This document shows, one piece after another, positions 43,801 through 50,823 of a stretch of 64,000 bases of DNA. The stretch's first letter is position 1, and each line of letters begins with the position of its first letter. The notes under the pieces were generated by a model. It was not told where the DNA came from. It did no database searches and worked only from the letters and a program-made list of their open reading frames with translations. The translations under genes were made by a program, and so were the position numbers. This DNA is from Mucilaginibacter pedocola (GTDB lineage: Bacteria; Bacteroidota; Bacteroidia; Sphingobacteriales; Sphingobacteriaceae), in contig NZ_MBTF01000001.1 in the NCBI RefSeq assembly GCF_002013915.1, positions 744,001 through 808,000 of the forward strand, in the 5' to 3' direction.

Positions 43801-44480
43801 CCTTCGTAAACTTCTTGCCTGCGTTGCTTCCATTGCTCCTGCTGCTCGGCGGTACCGGCCATATTCTCAAACAACACCGTGCCCGAATAGGCAAAGCTCT
43901 TATCGTTCGGGTCGGCATTATTCAATACAAAATTGGTGAGCAGGTATTTCAGGCGGTAGCCTAAAGCATTGTTCTCAATGGTTAAAAAATCAACTGATGA
44001 AGCAGTAAGTGTGCCGGTTTTAACATCATAGTCAAGGTCGAGCAATTCCGGATTAATTATTTTGCACTCTGCTGCAAGTTTGGTGTTTCCTAAAAACTCC
44101 GCCTTAAACATATCGTAATTACGCTGCCGTTCGTAATCCACTTTGGGTGCTCTTACGGTTACCTCGTTCAAGCCAATGGCTTTAGGGAAAATAGTAATAT
44201 CAGGCACCTGGATATTCTCGTTCGAAACTACTATCACCCTCTTTTCTATATCATACCCTAGGGCCGAAACAACCAGCTCGTATTTACCGGGTTTAACATT
44301 ATTTAGGGTAAAACGGCCCTCGGCGTTAGTGTTATCGCCTATGGTGGCGTTGCTTAAAAATACGCTAACATTAGGTACAGGCTTTGTTGTAGGCTGGTTT
44401 AATATGCGGCCGGTGATAGTAACCTGCGAGAATGCGCATATTGGGAATAGCAGGAGTGCAACAATAAACGATAGTTTCAT
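40845..44480 (-). CDS. large outer protein with carboxypeptidase-regulatory domain and TonB plug, no barrel
   Basis: 1211 residues from the ATG at 44480, with a signal peptide (LSFIVALLLFPICAFSQ). A CarboxypepD_reg-like domain comes first (ITGRILNQPTTKPVPNVSVF). The long middle part holds MG-like beta domains with IYLHCDKPYYAANDTLYFKA, a macroglobulin-type start, and a second ISGRVTTNSGKPVANGKVSL unit. Near residues 1000-1130 lies a TonB plug domain (LYDALRAKVVGVQFMNN, NMLIVVDGITMDDYP, KGGVVIVTTK). No 22-strand barrel follows, since the chain ends about 70 residues later. It is probably periplasmic or surface-anchored. Role unknown. Confidence 0.8.
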   Translation of the reverse strand: MKLSFIVALLLFPICAFSQVTITGRILNQPTTKPVPNVSVFLSNATIGDNTNAEGRFTLNNVKPGKYELVVSALGYDIEKRVIVVSNENIQVPDITIFPKAIGLNEVTVRAPKVDYERQRNYDMFKAEFLGNTKLAAECKIINPELLDLDYDVKTGTLTASSVDFLTIENNALGYRLKYLLTNFVLNNADPNDKSFAYSGTVLFENMAGTAEQQEQWKQRRQEVYEGSQMHFLRSALNNRIEEDGFRVWRLAANMKRPADSIINEKIRVYNILKKDDKKYKDSLSVWLGRQKMPRFYPTLIEFQLNKADIVNNTAQRGKFSLECSNDALYITYNKHRHFDRVGMGRLSEAANKSTTVVTFNDPEAFFDSNGSVYNPRSLSFDGAWLKNRLAGLLPVDYEPAGSAIADGDSSLVNNLTSKLKKLTDTNVVEKIYLHCDKPYYAANDTLYFKAYVTQAETHRPSQLSGVLYVDLADASNKTITSIKLQLSNCMARGDIALPATLQQGNYRLHAYTQLTQSNAPEYAFDRVIPIVSANNSLPAANSANRLVKKARPVIQFFPEGGSIVAGIKSKVAFKALAPDGLGAGAKGVVFDDKNKEAGSFSTTHLGMGYFMLDAKEGASYKAVVTFANGNVDTLQLPKSTEKGIAINVGDVTRAFTVKINANKAFYKDNRDKIFRLMVVSGGELTSYVCKLDKPELTLEVIKNELRTGVATITLFTATGEPLCERLAFVQNDDQLKLNLTRSQQDYQPREKITISMNVVNGKGEVAQGHFSASVINEDVVKVDENNEATILTDLLLTSDLKGHIEQPNYYFTDPNDKTAADLDLVMLTHGYRRFEWKKLLNNGYPTNAQTPEEGLQISGRVTTNSGKPVANGKVSLLGKINGLMMLDTLTDANGRFVFDRLSFADTVRFVVKARTATNGSNVKIELDKPTAPVLLPLAGLKTDDAIFAGKDMQAYLQNNKQYTEEQGKFGFNKVNALKTVTIKEKKDPAAGLIHSQNLNGPGNADQVVGPKDLEKLQGYANLYDALRAKVVGVQFMNNVMVSRRAGISKIDAAKDNMLIVVDGITMDDYPQFLTQLQVENVESVEVGLGTAYGAAYGPRAKGGVVIVTTKTARGNNLYTGYAPGIVTYTATGFYKAREFYAPKYEAATTNSTMADLRSTIYWQPELTTDTRGNATLEYFNADGKGTYRVVIEGIDADGNIGRQVYRYTVK

Positions 44481-44635
44481 GAATAAGGGGCTTGCTTTAA
44501 TAGTAGCCGTAAGGTAGTTAATAGGCACTAACAGCGCAAACCGGCAAACGCGGCAAAGCCTTAATTCGGCTTTTATAACTTAAATGTTACGGTATTATAA
44601 AGACTGGCACTAAAAAGAATGATGATGTAAGTCAA

Positions 44636-45364
44636 TTACACATTACCCCAACCATGCGCCAGTACATCGGCAATGTGCAGGGTTTGTATGGGGAGGCTAT
44701 TTTTGTCGATATAACTTTGCAGGTGCAGCAGGCACGAAGCATCGGTAGATATGATATAGTCGGCTTTAGCGTCAATAGCATGGTTCACCTTTTGCTGTGC
44801 CATGGCCGAAGATATGGCATCGAACTTAACAGAGAACGTACCGCCAAAACCGCAGCAGGTTTCTCCGTCTTTCAGGTCTACAACATCAAGGCCGTGTACT
44901 TTGGATAATAATGCACGGGGTTCATCCTTTATTTTGCATTCGCGCAGGCCGGCGCAGCTATCGTGGTAAACAGCGCGGCCATCCAATTCGGCACCAAAGT
45001 AGTCTACCTGCAATATGTTCACCAAAAAATCGCTCAGCTCGTAAATGTTGCTTTGAATGTTGCGGCACTTGTTGTGGGCGGTGGTATTGGTGAACAGGTC
45101 GTTATAGTAGTTGCGCACCATACCCGTGCACGATGCTGATGGCGAGACGATAACGCTATCTTCCTTAAAATCGTTCAGGAATTTGCTGCCTACGGTTTTG
45201 GCATCATCCCAAAAACCGGCGTTGAAAGCAGGCTGTCCGCAGCAAGTTTGTTCGGGATTGTATTTCACCGTGCATCCGGCTTTTTCCAATACTTTTACAG
45301 TATTAAAAGCAGTTTCGGGGTACAATTGGTCAATAAAACACGGAATAAACAACTCAACGGTCAT
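44636..45364 (-). CDS. lutA: LutA-type Fe-S oxidoreductase subunit
   Basis: 242 residues. Two CCG domains carry the cysteine-rich pattern: TCCGQPAFNAG and ETCCGFGGTFSVKF, with SPSASCTGMVR and HDSCAGLRE. LutA with LutB and LutC oxidises L-lactate. Here lutB and lutC are not adjacent, and the next gene is an MFS transporter, so the enzyme may work with partners encoded elsewhere. ATG at 45364 is used. Confidence 0.85.
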   Translation of the reverse strand: MTVELFIPCFIDQLYPETAFNTVKVLEKAGCTVKYNPEQTCCGQPAFNAGFWDDAKTVGSKFLNDFKEDSVIVSPSASCTGMVRNYYNDLFTNTTAHNKCRNIQSNIYELSDFLVNILQVDYFGAELDGRAVYHDSCAGLRECKIKDEPRALLSKVHGLDVVDLKDGETCCGFGGTFSVKFDAISSAMAQQKVNHAIDAKADYIISTDASCLLHLQSYIDKNSLPIQTLHIADVLAHGWGNV

Positions 45365-45378
45365 TAGCACACAGGTAT

Positions 45379-46701
45379 TTAAGCCGGGCTAAATTCCGAA
45401 TTTTTATTTACTTTCTTATCCGTATTGAGCAACAAAAACAAAAACACCAGCCCTATCACAAAGAAAACACATAGCGCAAGTGTAGAATTACGCATGCTAC
45501 CGGTAAGTTCTTCTATAAAAGCAAAGATGAACAGCCCCCCTACTATCGAAAGCTTTTCGGTAACATCGTAAAAGCTGAAGAACGATGCTGTATCGGGAAT
45601 ATTTTGCGGCAGGTATTTAGAGTAAGTAGAGCGCGAGAGCGATTGAATGCCTCCCATTACCAGCCCTACAATTACAGCCAGAATGTAAAACTCGGTAACG
45701 GTGGTGGTGAAATAAGCGGCTATACAAACCACTACCCATATACCAACCGTTAGTATAAGTACTTTGGCGTTGCCGTATTTGCCCGATAAACGCGACATGA
45801 GCGTAGCGCCGACGATGGCTATTACCTGTATAATTAATATAATGGTGATGAGTTCCGTAGTGGTCATATTCAATTCCTTGGCACCAAATTCGGTAGCCAC
45901 CAACATGATTGTTTGCACACCCATGGAATAGAAAAAGAAGGCAGGCAAAAATCTCCTGAGTACCGGCATGCCTTTTACTTTCTTCCATACTTTCCCAAGC
46001 TCTATAAACCCGCCACGTATAATATCCTGGTTATGAGATTTTGCATTGGGGCTGCCTTTGGGTAGTACTTTAAACGGTATCATGGCAAAACCAATCCACC
46101 AAACACCAACTAACAGGAATGATAGCCTCGAGGCTCCGCCTGTAGTCATGCCAAATTTCTCAGGCATCAATACAAATACAAAACATATCAATTGCAATAA
46201 TACGCTGCCTACGTAGCCGTAAGTGAAACCCTTAGCACTTACGGTATCCTGCATATTCACCGTAGCAATTTCGGGAAGATAAGAGTTGTAGAATACAAAG
46301 CCGCCGCTGTAACCTATAGCGGCTATTGCGAAGCAAATTATTCCACGCTCGATGTGCTGCGGGCCTTCAAAGAAGAATAGGCCGCAACATGCCAGCGAAC
46401 CTAATGCAGTAAAAAACTGCATAAATACTTTCTTATTCCCCCTATAATCGGCAATGGAGCTGAGTATCGGCAGCAAGATTACCATAATCAGGTATGCGAA
46501 TGATAAGGAATAGTTTTGCAGCGCAGTATTAATAAAATTGTGTCCAAAAAAACTCACCATATCGCCGGTGTCCTTATTCTCTGTAATGGCAACATAATAG
46601 GCCGGAAAAATAGTGGTGGTGATAACCAGGTTATAGGCCGAGTTTGCCCAATCGAACATGGCCCAGGCGTGGATGGTTTTCTCGTTGTTTTTAATTTGCA
46701 T
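45379..46701 (-). CDS. MFS transporter of the UMF1/Atg22 type
   Basis: 440 residues with 12 membrane helices. The start AWAMFDWANSAYNLVITT is the signature of the UMF1 family (Atg22-like), which in yeast exports vacuolar amino acids. The substrate in bacteria is not known. It lies 14 bp before lutA on the same strand, so co-transcription with lutA is likely; lactate or amino acid transport are possible. Confidence 0.85.
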   Translation of the reverse strand: MQIKNNEKTIHAWAMFDWANSAYNLVITTTIFPAYYVAITENKDTGDMVSFFGHNFINTALQNYSLSFAYLIMVILLPILSSIADYRGNKKVFMQFFTALGSLACCGLFFFEGPQHIERGIICFAIAAIGYSGGFVFYNSYLPEIATVNMQDTVSAKGFTYGYVGSVLLQLICFVFVLMPEKFGMTTGGASRLSFLLVGVWWIGFAMIPFKVLPKGSPNAKSHNQDIIRGGFIELGKVWKKVKGMPVLRRFLPAFFFYSMGVQTIMLVATEFGAKELNMTTTELITIILIIQVIAIVGATLMSRLSGKYGNAKVLILTVGIWVVVCIAAYFTTTVTEFYILAVIVGLVMGGIQSLSRSTYSKYLPQNIPDTASFFSFYDVTEKLSIVGGLFIFAFIEELTGSMRNSTLALCVFFVIGLVFLFLLLNTDKKVNKNSEFSPA

Positions 46702-46968
46702 GGCGCTTAAAAGTATGCAATTTTTAGGGTTTATAACTACAACCTACGGTCCTGATTTAAAAAACAGGTGCGGCTACTATCAGATAGAGGGCTATTTTAT
46801 CAAATGTAGCTAAGGTTTGTGTTAGAGGTAAAAGTAGGCAATAAATAGATGTGAAGGATGCCGTTGCTACAGTTTTTTGATTAAAAATTCTGATGTTAAA
46901 AACCGCTGGGCGGGGATATAATGCCTGCATTAATTGTATATTTACCCAAACATAAACCATCACATATC

Positions 46969-47244
46969 ATGAAATTAAAAAGATTAGTATTACCCGCACT
47001 GTCATTATTAATTTTCCTGTCTGCATGCAGCAGCCCGCTCGACAAAAAATACAGCGAAGCCACTTTAAAGGAAGATATGGTAGCCATACGCGAAAGCAAT
47101 AAGCTTGACACCACGGAGATTGCTGCCATGGCCCTCTATGTTGTTGGCGCTAAATTTACAGGGAAGAACCTTGAGGGGAAAACGTATAAAGAGATTTTAG
47201 ACAGCGCAAAAGTAATGAGGGATAATTTGAAGAATGCCAAATAA
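46969..47244 (+). CDS. small lipoprotein, paralog of the protein at 47839
   Basis: 91 residues from the ATG at 46969. The signal peptide ends LLIFLSAC (lipid-modified Cys near residue 19). The mature part KYSEATLKEDMVAIRESNKL, AMALYVVGAKFTG and NLEGKTYKEILDSAK is a short helical domain. It is more than 60% identical by eye to the first 80 residues of the lipoprotein at 47839 but stops before the coiled region. A terminator follows. Confidence 0.7.
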   Translation: MKLKRLVLPALSLLIFLSACSSPLDKKYSEATLKEDMVAIRESNKLDTTEIAAMALYVVGAKFTGKNLEGKTYKEILDSAKVMRDNLKNAK

Positions 47245-47288
47245 TTTGATCTAAATACCCTCAAAGACTTAAACGATATCGTTACAGC

Positions 47289-47323
47289 AATCCCCAACGG
47301 CAAAAATGCCTTGGGGATTTTTG
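47289..47323 (+). terminator. terminator of the short lipoprotein gene
   Basis: AATCCCCAA pairs with TTGGGGATT and an inner GGCA pairs with TGCC, followed by TTT. It lies 44 bp after the stop codon at 47244. Confidence 0.85.
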
Positions 47324-47380
47324 ATACAATATTTAAACCAATGGCTTATAGGTTGGTTATACCTCCAAAATTATTCTGTT

Positions 47381-47767
47381 ATGAGAACCTTTGTTAGCCT
47401 GCTTTTCCTACTCACAACTACCGCTGCAACCAGTCTTGCACAGGTACCTCCCGCCTCCAAACCCGAACTTTGCATTTTAGATATAAAAGCTGCAACTGCC
47501 CTCGTTGGCAAGCATGCCAGGATCAGCAGTGCCGGCAGCGTATATTCTACCTTCAATGATAGCGACAGCCAAAGCTGGCCCAGCACCGAAATGAAAAAAC
47601 TTGGCGGACGAAGCGGCTGGAAAAAATATGTGCCCGCAGCAGGCGATGCAGGAACCATTGTACATGTTTTTATGAGCAAAGGCAGCAAACCACAGCCGAT
47701 ATATTTATTAAAGGTAGCTGATAAGTACGTGCCGGTGGCTTGCAGCGGAATAGAAATAATGCCATAA
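47381..47767 (+). CDS. secreted hypothetical protein
   Basis: 128 residues from the ATG at 47381. Signal peptide (SLLFLLTTTAATSLAQ) followed by a domain with two cysteines (ELCILDI near residue 30 and PVACSGIEI near the end) and a beta-rich pattern with VGKHARISSAGSVYST and GTIVHVFMSKG. I do not recognise it. It lies between the two lipoprotein paralogs. Confidence 0.6.
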   Translation: MRTFVSLLFLLTTTAATSLAQVPPASKPELCILDIKAATALVGKHARISSAGSVYSTFNDSDSQSWPSTEMKKLGGRSGWKKYVPAAGDAGTIVHVFMSKGSKPQPIYLLKVADKYVPVACSGIEIMP

Positions 47768-47838
47768 GCGATCTATGTTACTCATCCTTTTAACTTGAAT
47801 AAGTTTTTATATATTTATAAGGTCTTAAACCTAACACA

Positions 47839-48519
47839 ATGAATATTAAAAAACTCTCGATCTTATCCATCGCACTGGCTATCTTTTTATCTTCGTGCAG
47901 TAACCCTTTAAACAGAAAATACAGTGATGCTACTATGATAGATGATGTAAAGGCAATAAGGGAAAGCAACAAGCTTGACACAGCCGAACTCTCTGCAATG
48001 GCATTATATGTAGTGGGCGCCAAATTTACCGGCGAAAACCTCGAAGGGAAAACTTACCAGGAGATATTGGACAGCGCTCGCGAAGCCAAAAAGAAAAGGG
48101 ACAAACAGGAAGCCGAGGAGAAAGCCTTAGCCGCTAAAGCCGAAGCGGAGGAAAAGGCAAAAGCCGAGCAATTCAATAAAATATTAACCGTTGCGGTGTA
48201 CGATAAGGGCTACGAGGAGGCCGATTATGAGGACTATATCACCTACAAAATATCCTTTCAAAATAAAGGCAGTAAAGATATAAGGGCATTTAAAGGCTCG
48301 CTTACCGTAACCGACTTGTTTGACAGCGAGATAAAATCATTTAATATGACAATGGATGATGGTGTGAAGGCCGGTGCAACCTTTAGCGACACCTACACCA
48401 CAAAGTACAACCAGTTTATGGATGAAGATGTGCGCCTTAAAAACAAAGATTTTAAAGACTTGAAATTCTCCTTTAAACCCCTGAAAGTAATTTTTGCAGA
48501 TGGTACCACTTTGGAATAG
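47839..48519 (+). CDS. lipoprotein with helical N-terminus, coiled coil and beta domain
   Basis: 226 residues. Lipoprotein signal ends AIFLSSC. The N-terminal 80 residues match the paralog at 46969. Then comes a lysine/glutamate/alanine-rich coiled coil (EAKKKRDKQEAEEKALAAKA), and a C-terminal beta-sandwich-like domain (YKISFQNKGSKDIRAFKGSL). The architecture suggests an outer membrane or periplasmic spacer. A bidirectional terminator follows and separates it from the kinase locus. Confidence 0.7.
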   Translation: MNIKKLSILSIALAIFLSSCSNPLNRKYSDATMIDDVKAIRESNKLDTAELSAMALYVVGAKFTGENLEGKTYQEILDSAREAKKKRDKQEAEEKALAAKAEAEEKAKAEQFNKILTVAVYDKGYEEADYEDYITYKISFQNKGSKDIRAFKGSLTVTDLFDSEIKSFNMTMDDGVKAGATFSDTYTTKYNQFMDEDVRLKNKDFKDLKFSFKPLKVIFADGTTLE

Positions 48520-48540
48520 CCACACTACCTGTATTAGTAA

Positions 48541-48580
48541 AAAACAAGGCAGCCGTACTACACGGCTGCCTTGTTTTTTT
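48541..48580. terminator. bidirectional terminator between the lipoprotein and the kinase locus
   Basis: AACAAGGCAGCCGT pairs with ACGGCTGCCTTGTT over 14 bases around a five-base loop, with A-rich and T-rich flanks on both sides. It can stop the lipoprotein transcript (plus) and the kinase operon (minus). Confidence 0.95.
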
Positions 48581-48606
48581 GGTAAAATCCAGCAATATTA
48601 CGCGGA

Positions 48607-49974
48607 CTAAAATATCCCCAAAAACTTCTTCCTCTTTTTCTTCGGCTTTTCGGTAGGTTGAACTGTAGCCAGCGAATCTGCTTTCTTTTTTATGGCCCGC
48701 ATTTTGGCTTTTGCTATCGAATCGGCTTTGAGGCGAAGCAATTGCTGCTGCCTTGCGCGGCGAGCGCTATCTGCGTTGTACGAATTAATAAACAGTACCG
48801 ACTTGTAGGGTTTCAAATTCGCTTCTGCCGCTACCGGGTCGTATGGTGCGGATGAGCTATGTGTTAGGCTTGCCCAGGCGAACAGGCCCATAAACAGCAC
48901 CACTAAAACCAGTAGCCCGCCAAACACAGTTTTGTGCATGTGCACTACGCCGCTATCCATTTTCAGGATGCCAACCTTTTCGGGGTCGGTAGTGTTTTGG
49001 AGTTGGGTTTGCAGTTTTTCGTTCTCGCTGAGCAAGGTGGCGGGGCCAATGCCTTTGCCTTCGCTATCACCAAGGCTGCCGTTCACTATGGCATTGTGCA
49101 AGGCATCGCCATCGGCAAAGCGGTTCTCCGGCTTTTTCTCCAGGCATTTGTCTATTAGGTTGAGTAGCCATGCCGGTACCTGCATTTCTAAGGCACGCTT
49201 ATCTGCGTCCCAGTTCTCGGGCAGGTTGGCTTTGCGCAGTTTCATCGCATCGGGTAAGGGACCTTCGGTATGGCCAAGCATTACGTTGTTGCGCCCGGTG
49301 TCGCCATCGCCCTGTAAGGGGAAAGGTACCTGCCCGGTAAGCAATTCGTACAAGATAACGCCATAGCTGTACACATCGGTCTGCATCAGCATTTTACCTT
49401 CGTGCTGTTCTGGTGCCATAAACTCAATGGCGCCCGCGTTGCGTATGCTACTGCGGCGCTGCTCTTCACTCATAATGGCCAGCCCAAAATCGAGCAGTAC
49501 GTAATTGCCTGTATTGACATTGTGCTTTACATTATTGCTTTTTACATCGCCATGCTTTACCCCTACTTTATGGCAATGTGCCAGAGCACAGGCGAGCTGG
49601 TCGGCTACTTTTAGCAACTCCTTCAGCGTAAATATTTTATCGTGCGGCGGATGCAACAGTTCGCTCAGGTCGGGCCCCTCAATGTACTCCATCTCAATGT
49701 AAGGGAACGAGCCGCTCTCGGTGATACCGAAACTGAGTATTTTTACAACGTTGGGGTTCGGTATCTCGTTAACTTTCTGAAGCTTGGCAACTTCACTTTG
49801 GAAGTTTCGGTAGTTTTTATCGTCGCCGCTTTCGGAGTATACGGGCGTGGGCAATAGTTTCACGGCGGAGTATATCACACCCGTTCGCCGGCCTTTGTAT
49901 ACCGAACCCTGGCCGCCCGTACGCAGGGCACCCAAATTCTCTAATCCATCGGCTATGGTAAAAACTTTACTCAT
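48607..49974 (-). CDS. membrane-anchored Ser/Thr protein kinase (kinase 1)
   Basis: 455 residues. The kinase domain has a glycine-rich loop (GGQGSVYKG, 20-28), ATP-binding Lys39 (SAVKLL), catalytic loop HGDVKSNN (Asp143, Asn148), DFG (162-164) and MAPE (186-189). The usual Arg before the catalytic Asp is Gly, so it is a non-RD kinase. A single membrane helix spans about residues 348-368, and a basic lysine-rich tail of 85 residues follows outside the membrane. Its ATG directly follows the stop of the FHA gene (TAAATG). It is last in the signalling/cell-wall operon. Confidence 0.92.
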   Translation of the reverse strand: MSKVFTIADGLENLGALRTGGQGSVYKGRRTGVIYSAVKLLPTPVYSESGDDKNYRNFQSEVAKLQKVNEIPNPNVVKILSFGITESGSFPYIEMEYIEGPDLSELLHPPHDKIFTLKELLKVADQLACALAHCHKVGVKHGDVKSNNVKHNVNTGNYVLLDFGLAIMSEEQRRSSIRNAGAIEFMAPEQHEGKMLMQTDVYSYGVILYELLTGQVPFPLQGDGDTGRNNVMLGHTEGPLPDAMKLRKANLPENWDADKRALEMQVPAWLLNLIDKCLEKKPENRFADGDALHNAIVNGSLGDSEGKGIGPATLLSENEKLQTQLQNTTDPEKVGILKMDSGVVHMHKTVFGGLLVLVVLFMGLFAWASLTHSSSAPYDPVAAEANLKPYKSVLFINSYNADSARRARQQQLLRLKADSIAKAKMRAIKKKADSLATVQPTEKPKKKRKKFLGIF

Positions 49975-50760
49975 TTAGTTTTCGGGTTGATAGCTAAACT
50001 CCAGCACTGCCGACTCGCCCAGTATCACCTGGTCGCCTTCCTGCAGCGGGTGGCCAATACTCAGCGAATGCAGTTTGATCACATTCTCGCTTTTATCGGC
50101 ACGTATCTTTATCTTATTGCGTGGCGGCAGGCCCCCTTCATCGGCAAAAAGTATAAACTTTTGCGCTTCTACATTCCAAATAATATGGGCATGCTGGCGG
50201 CTTACGTATTTATTGGCTGCATCGCCACTCTCCGAGGGGAAGGCGATATGGTTGGTGCGGAAAAAGCCATCATCGGCCTGTGCTTTTTTATCACGGCCAA
50301 TGTTCACCTTATCAGGACCCGAAGTAAGGGTATATTCTTTCTGTTCGGTCTCTCCGCTTAGTACGCGCACGTAAGCTGTTGCTTTTTGTTGGATAAAGTG
50401 CTTGCTGGTTTTTATGAAGAAAGCTGCATCCAGGTTCGGCATTTTGGCGGCCTCGTCCGGCACTTCGGCATCGAACAGCACATCCAGTGTCCAGCGGTCG
50501 GGCAGGCCAAGGTCAAAGTCGTCGGCTATACGTTGTACTTCATCCTTAAACAACTCGGGCTGTTCGGCATACACTGCCGATTCGTACATATGCCTGTCGG
50601 CGGCGCTGCAATTAAGGTAAAGGGTAAGGCCTTTTATATTGGCACCTTCTCCCCCCTCGGCTTTCTGGAGTTCCTGTTTTATAAATTGAAGCAAAGTATG
50701 GCGCACACCCTTCACATCGTCGGGGCGGTTAGCTTCGCTGCTGAACAAATTAAATAACAT
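49975..50760 (-). CDS. FHA-domain protein with an N-terminal FhaA-like region
   Basis: 261 residues. The C-terminal 110 residues are an FHA phosphothreonine-binding domain: VNIGRDKK, YVSRQHAHI (Ser-Arg-x-His) and QEGDQVILG. The N-terminal 120 residues have LTLYLNCSAADRHMYESAVY and a helical continuation that resembles the DUF3662 domain of actinobacterial FhaA, which docks on kinases and murein factors. This is a by-eye similarity. Immediately followed by kinase 1 with no gap and preceded by the SEDS-PBP gene. Confidence 0.85.
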   Translation of the reverse strand: MLFNLFSSEANRPDDVKGVRHTLLQFIKQELQKAEGGEGANIKGLTLYLNCSAADRHMYESAVYAEQPELFKDEVQRIADDFDLGLPDRWTLDVLFDAEVPDEAAKMPNLDAAFFIKTSKHFIQQKATAYVRVLSGETEQKEYTLTSGPDKVNIGRDKKAQADDGFFRTNHIAFPSESGDAANKYVSRQHAHIIWNVEAQKFILFADEGGLPPRNKIKIRADKSENVIKLHSLSIGHPLQEGDQVILGESAVLEFSYQPEN

Positions 50761-50823
50761 CCTATTTGCGATAATTTTTATGTATTAATGCGCTGCGGAA
50801 GCGCTAATTTTCTAACCCAGCCA

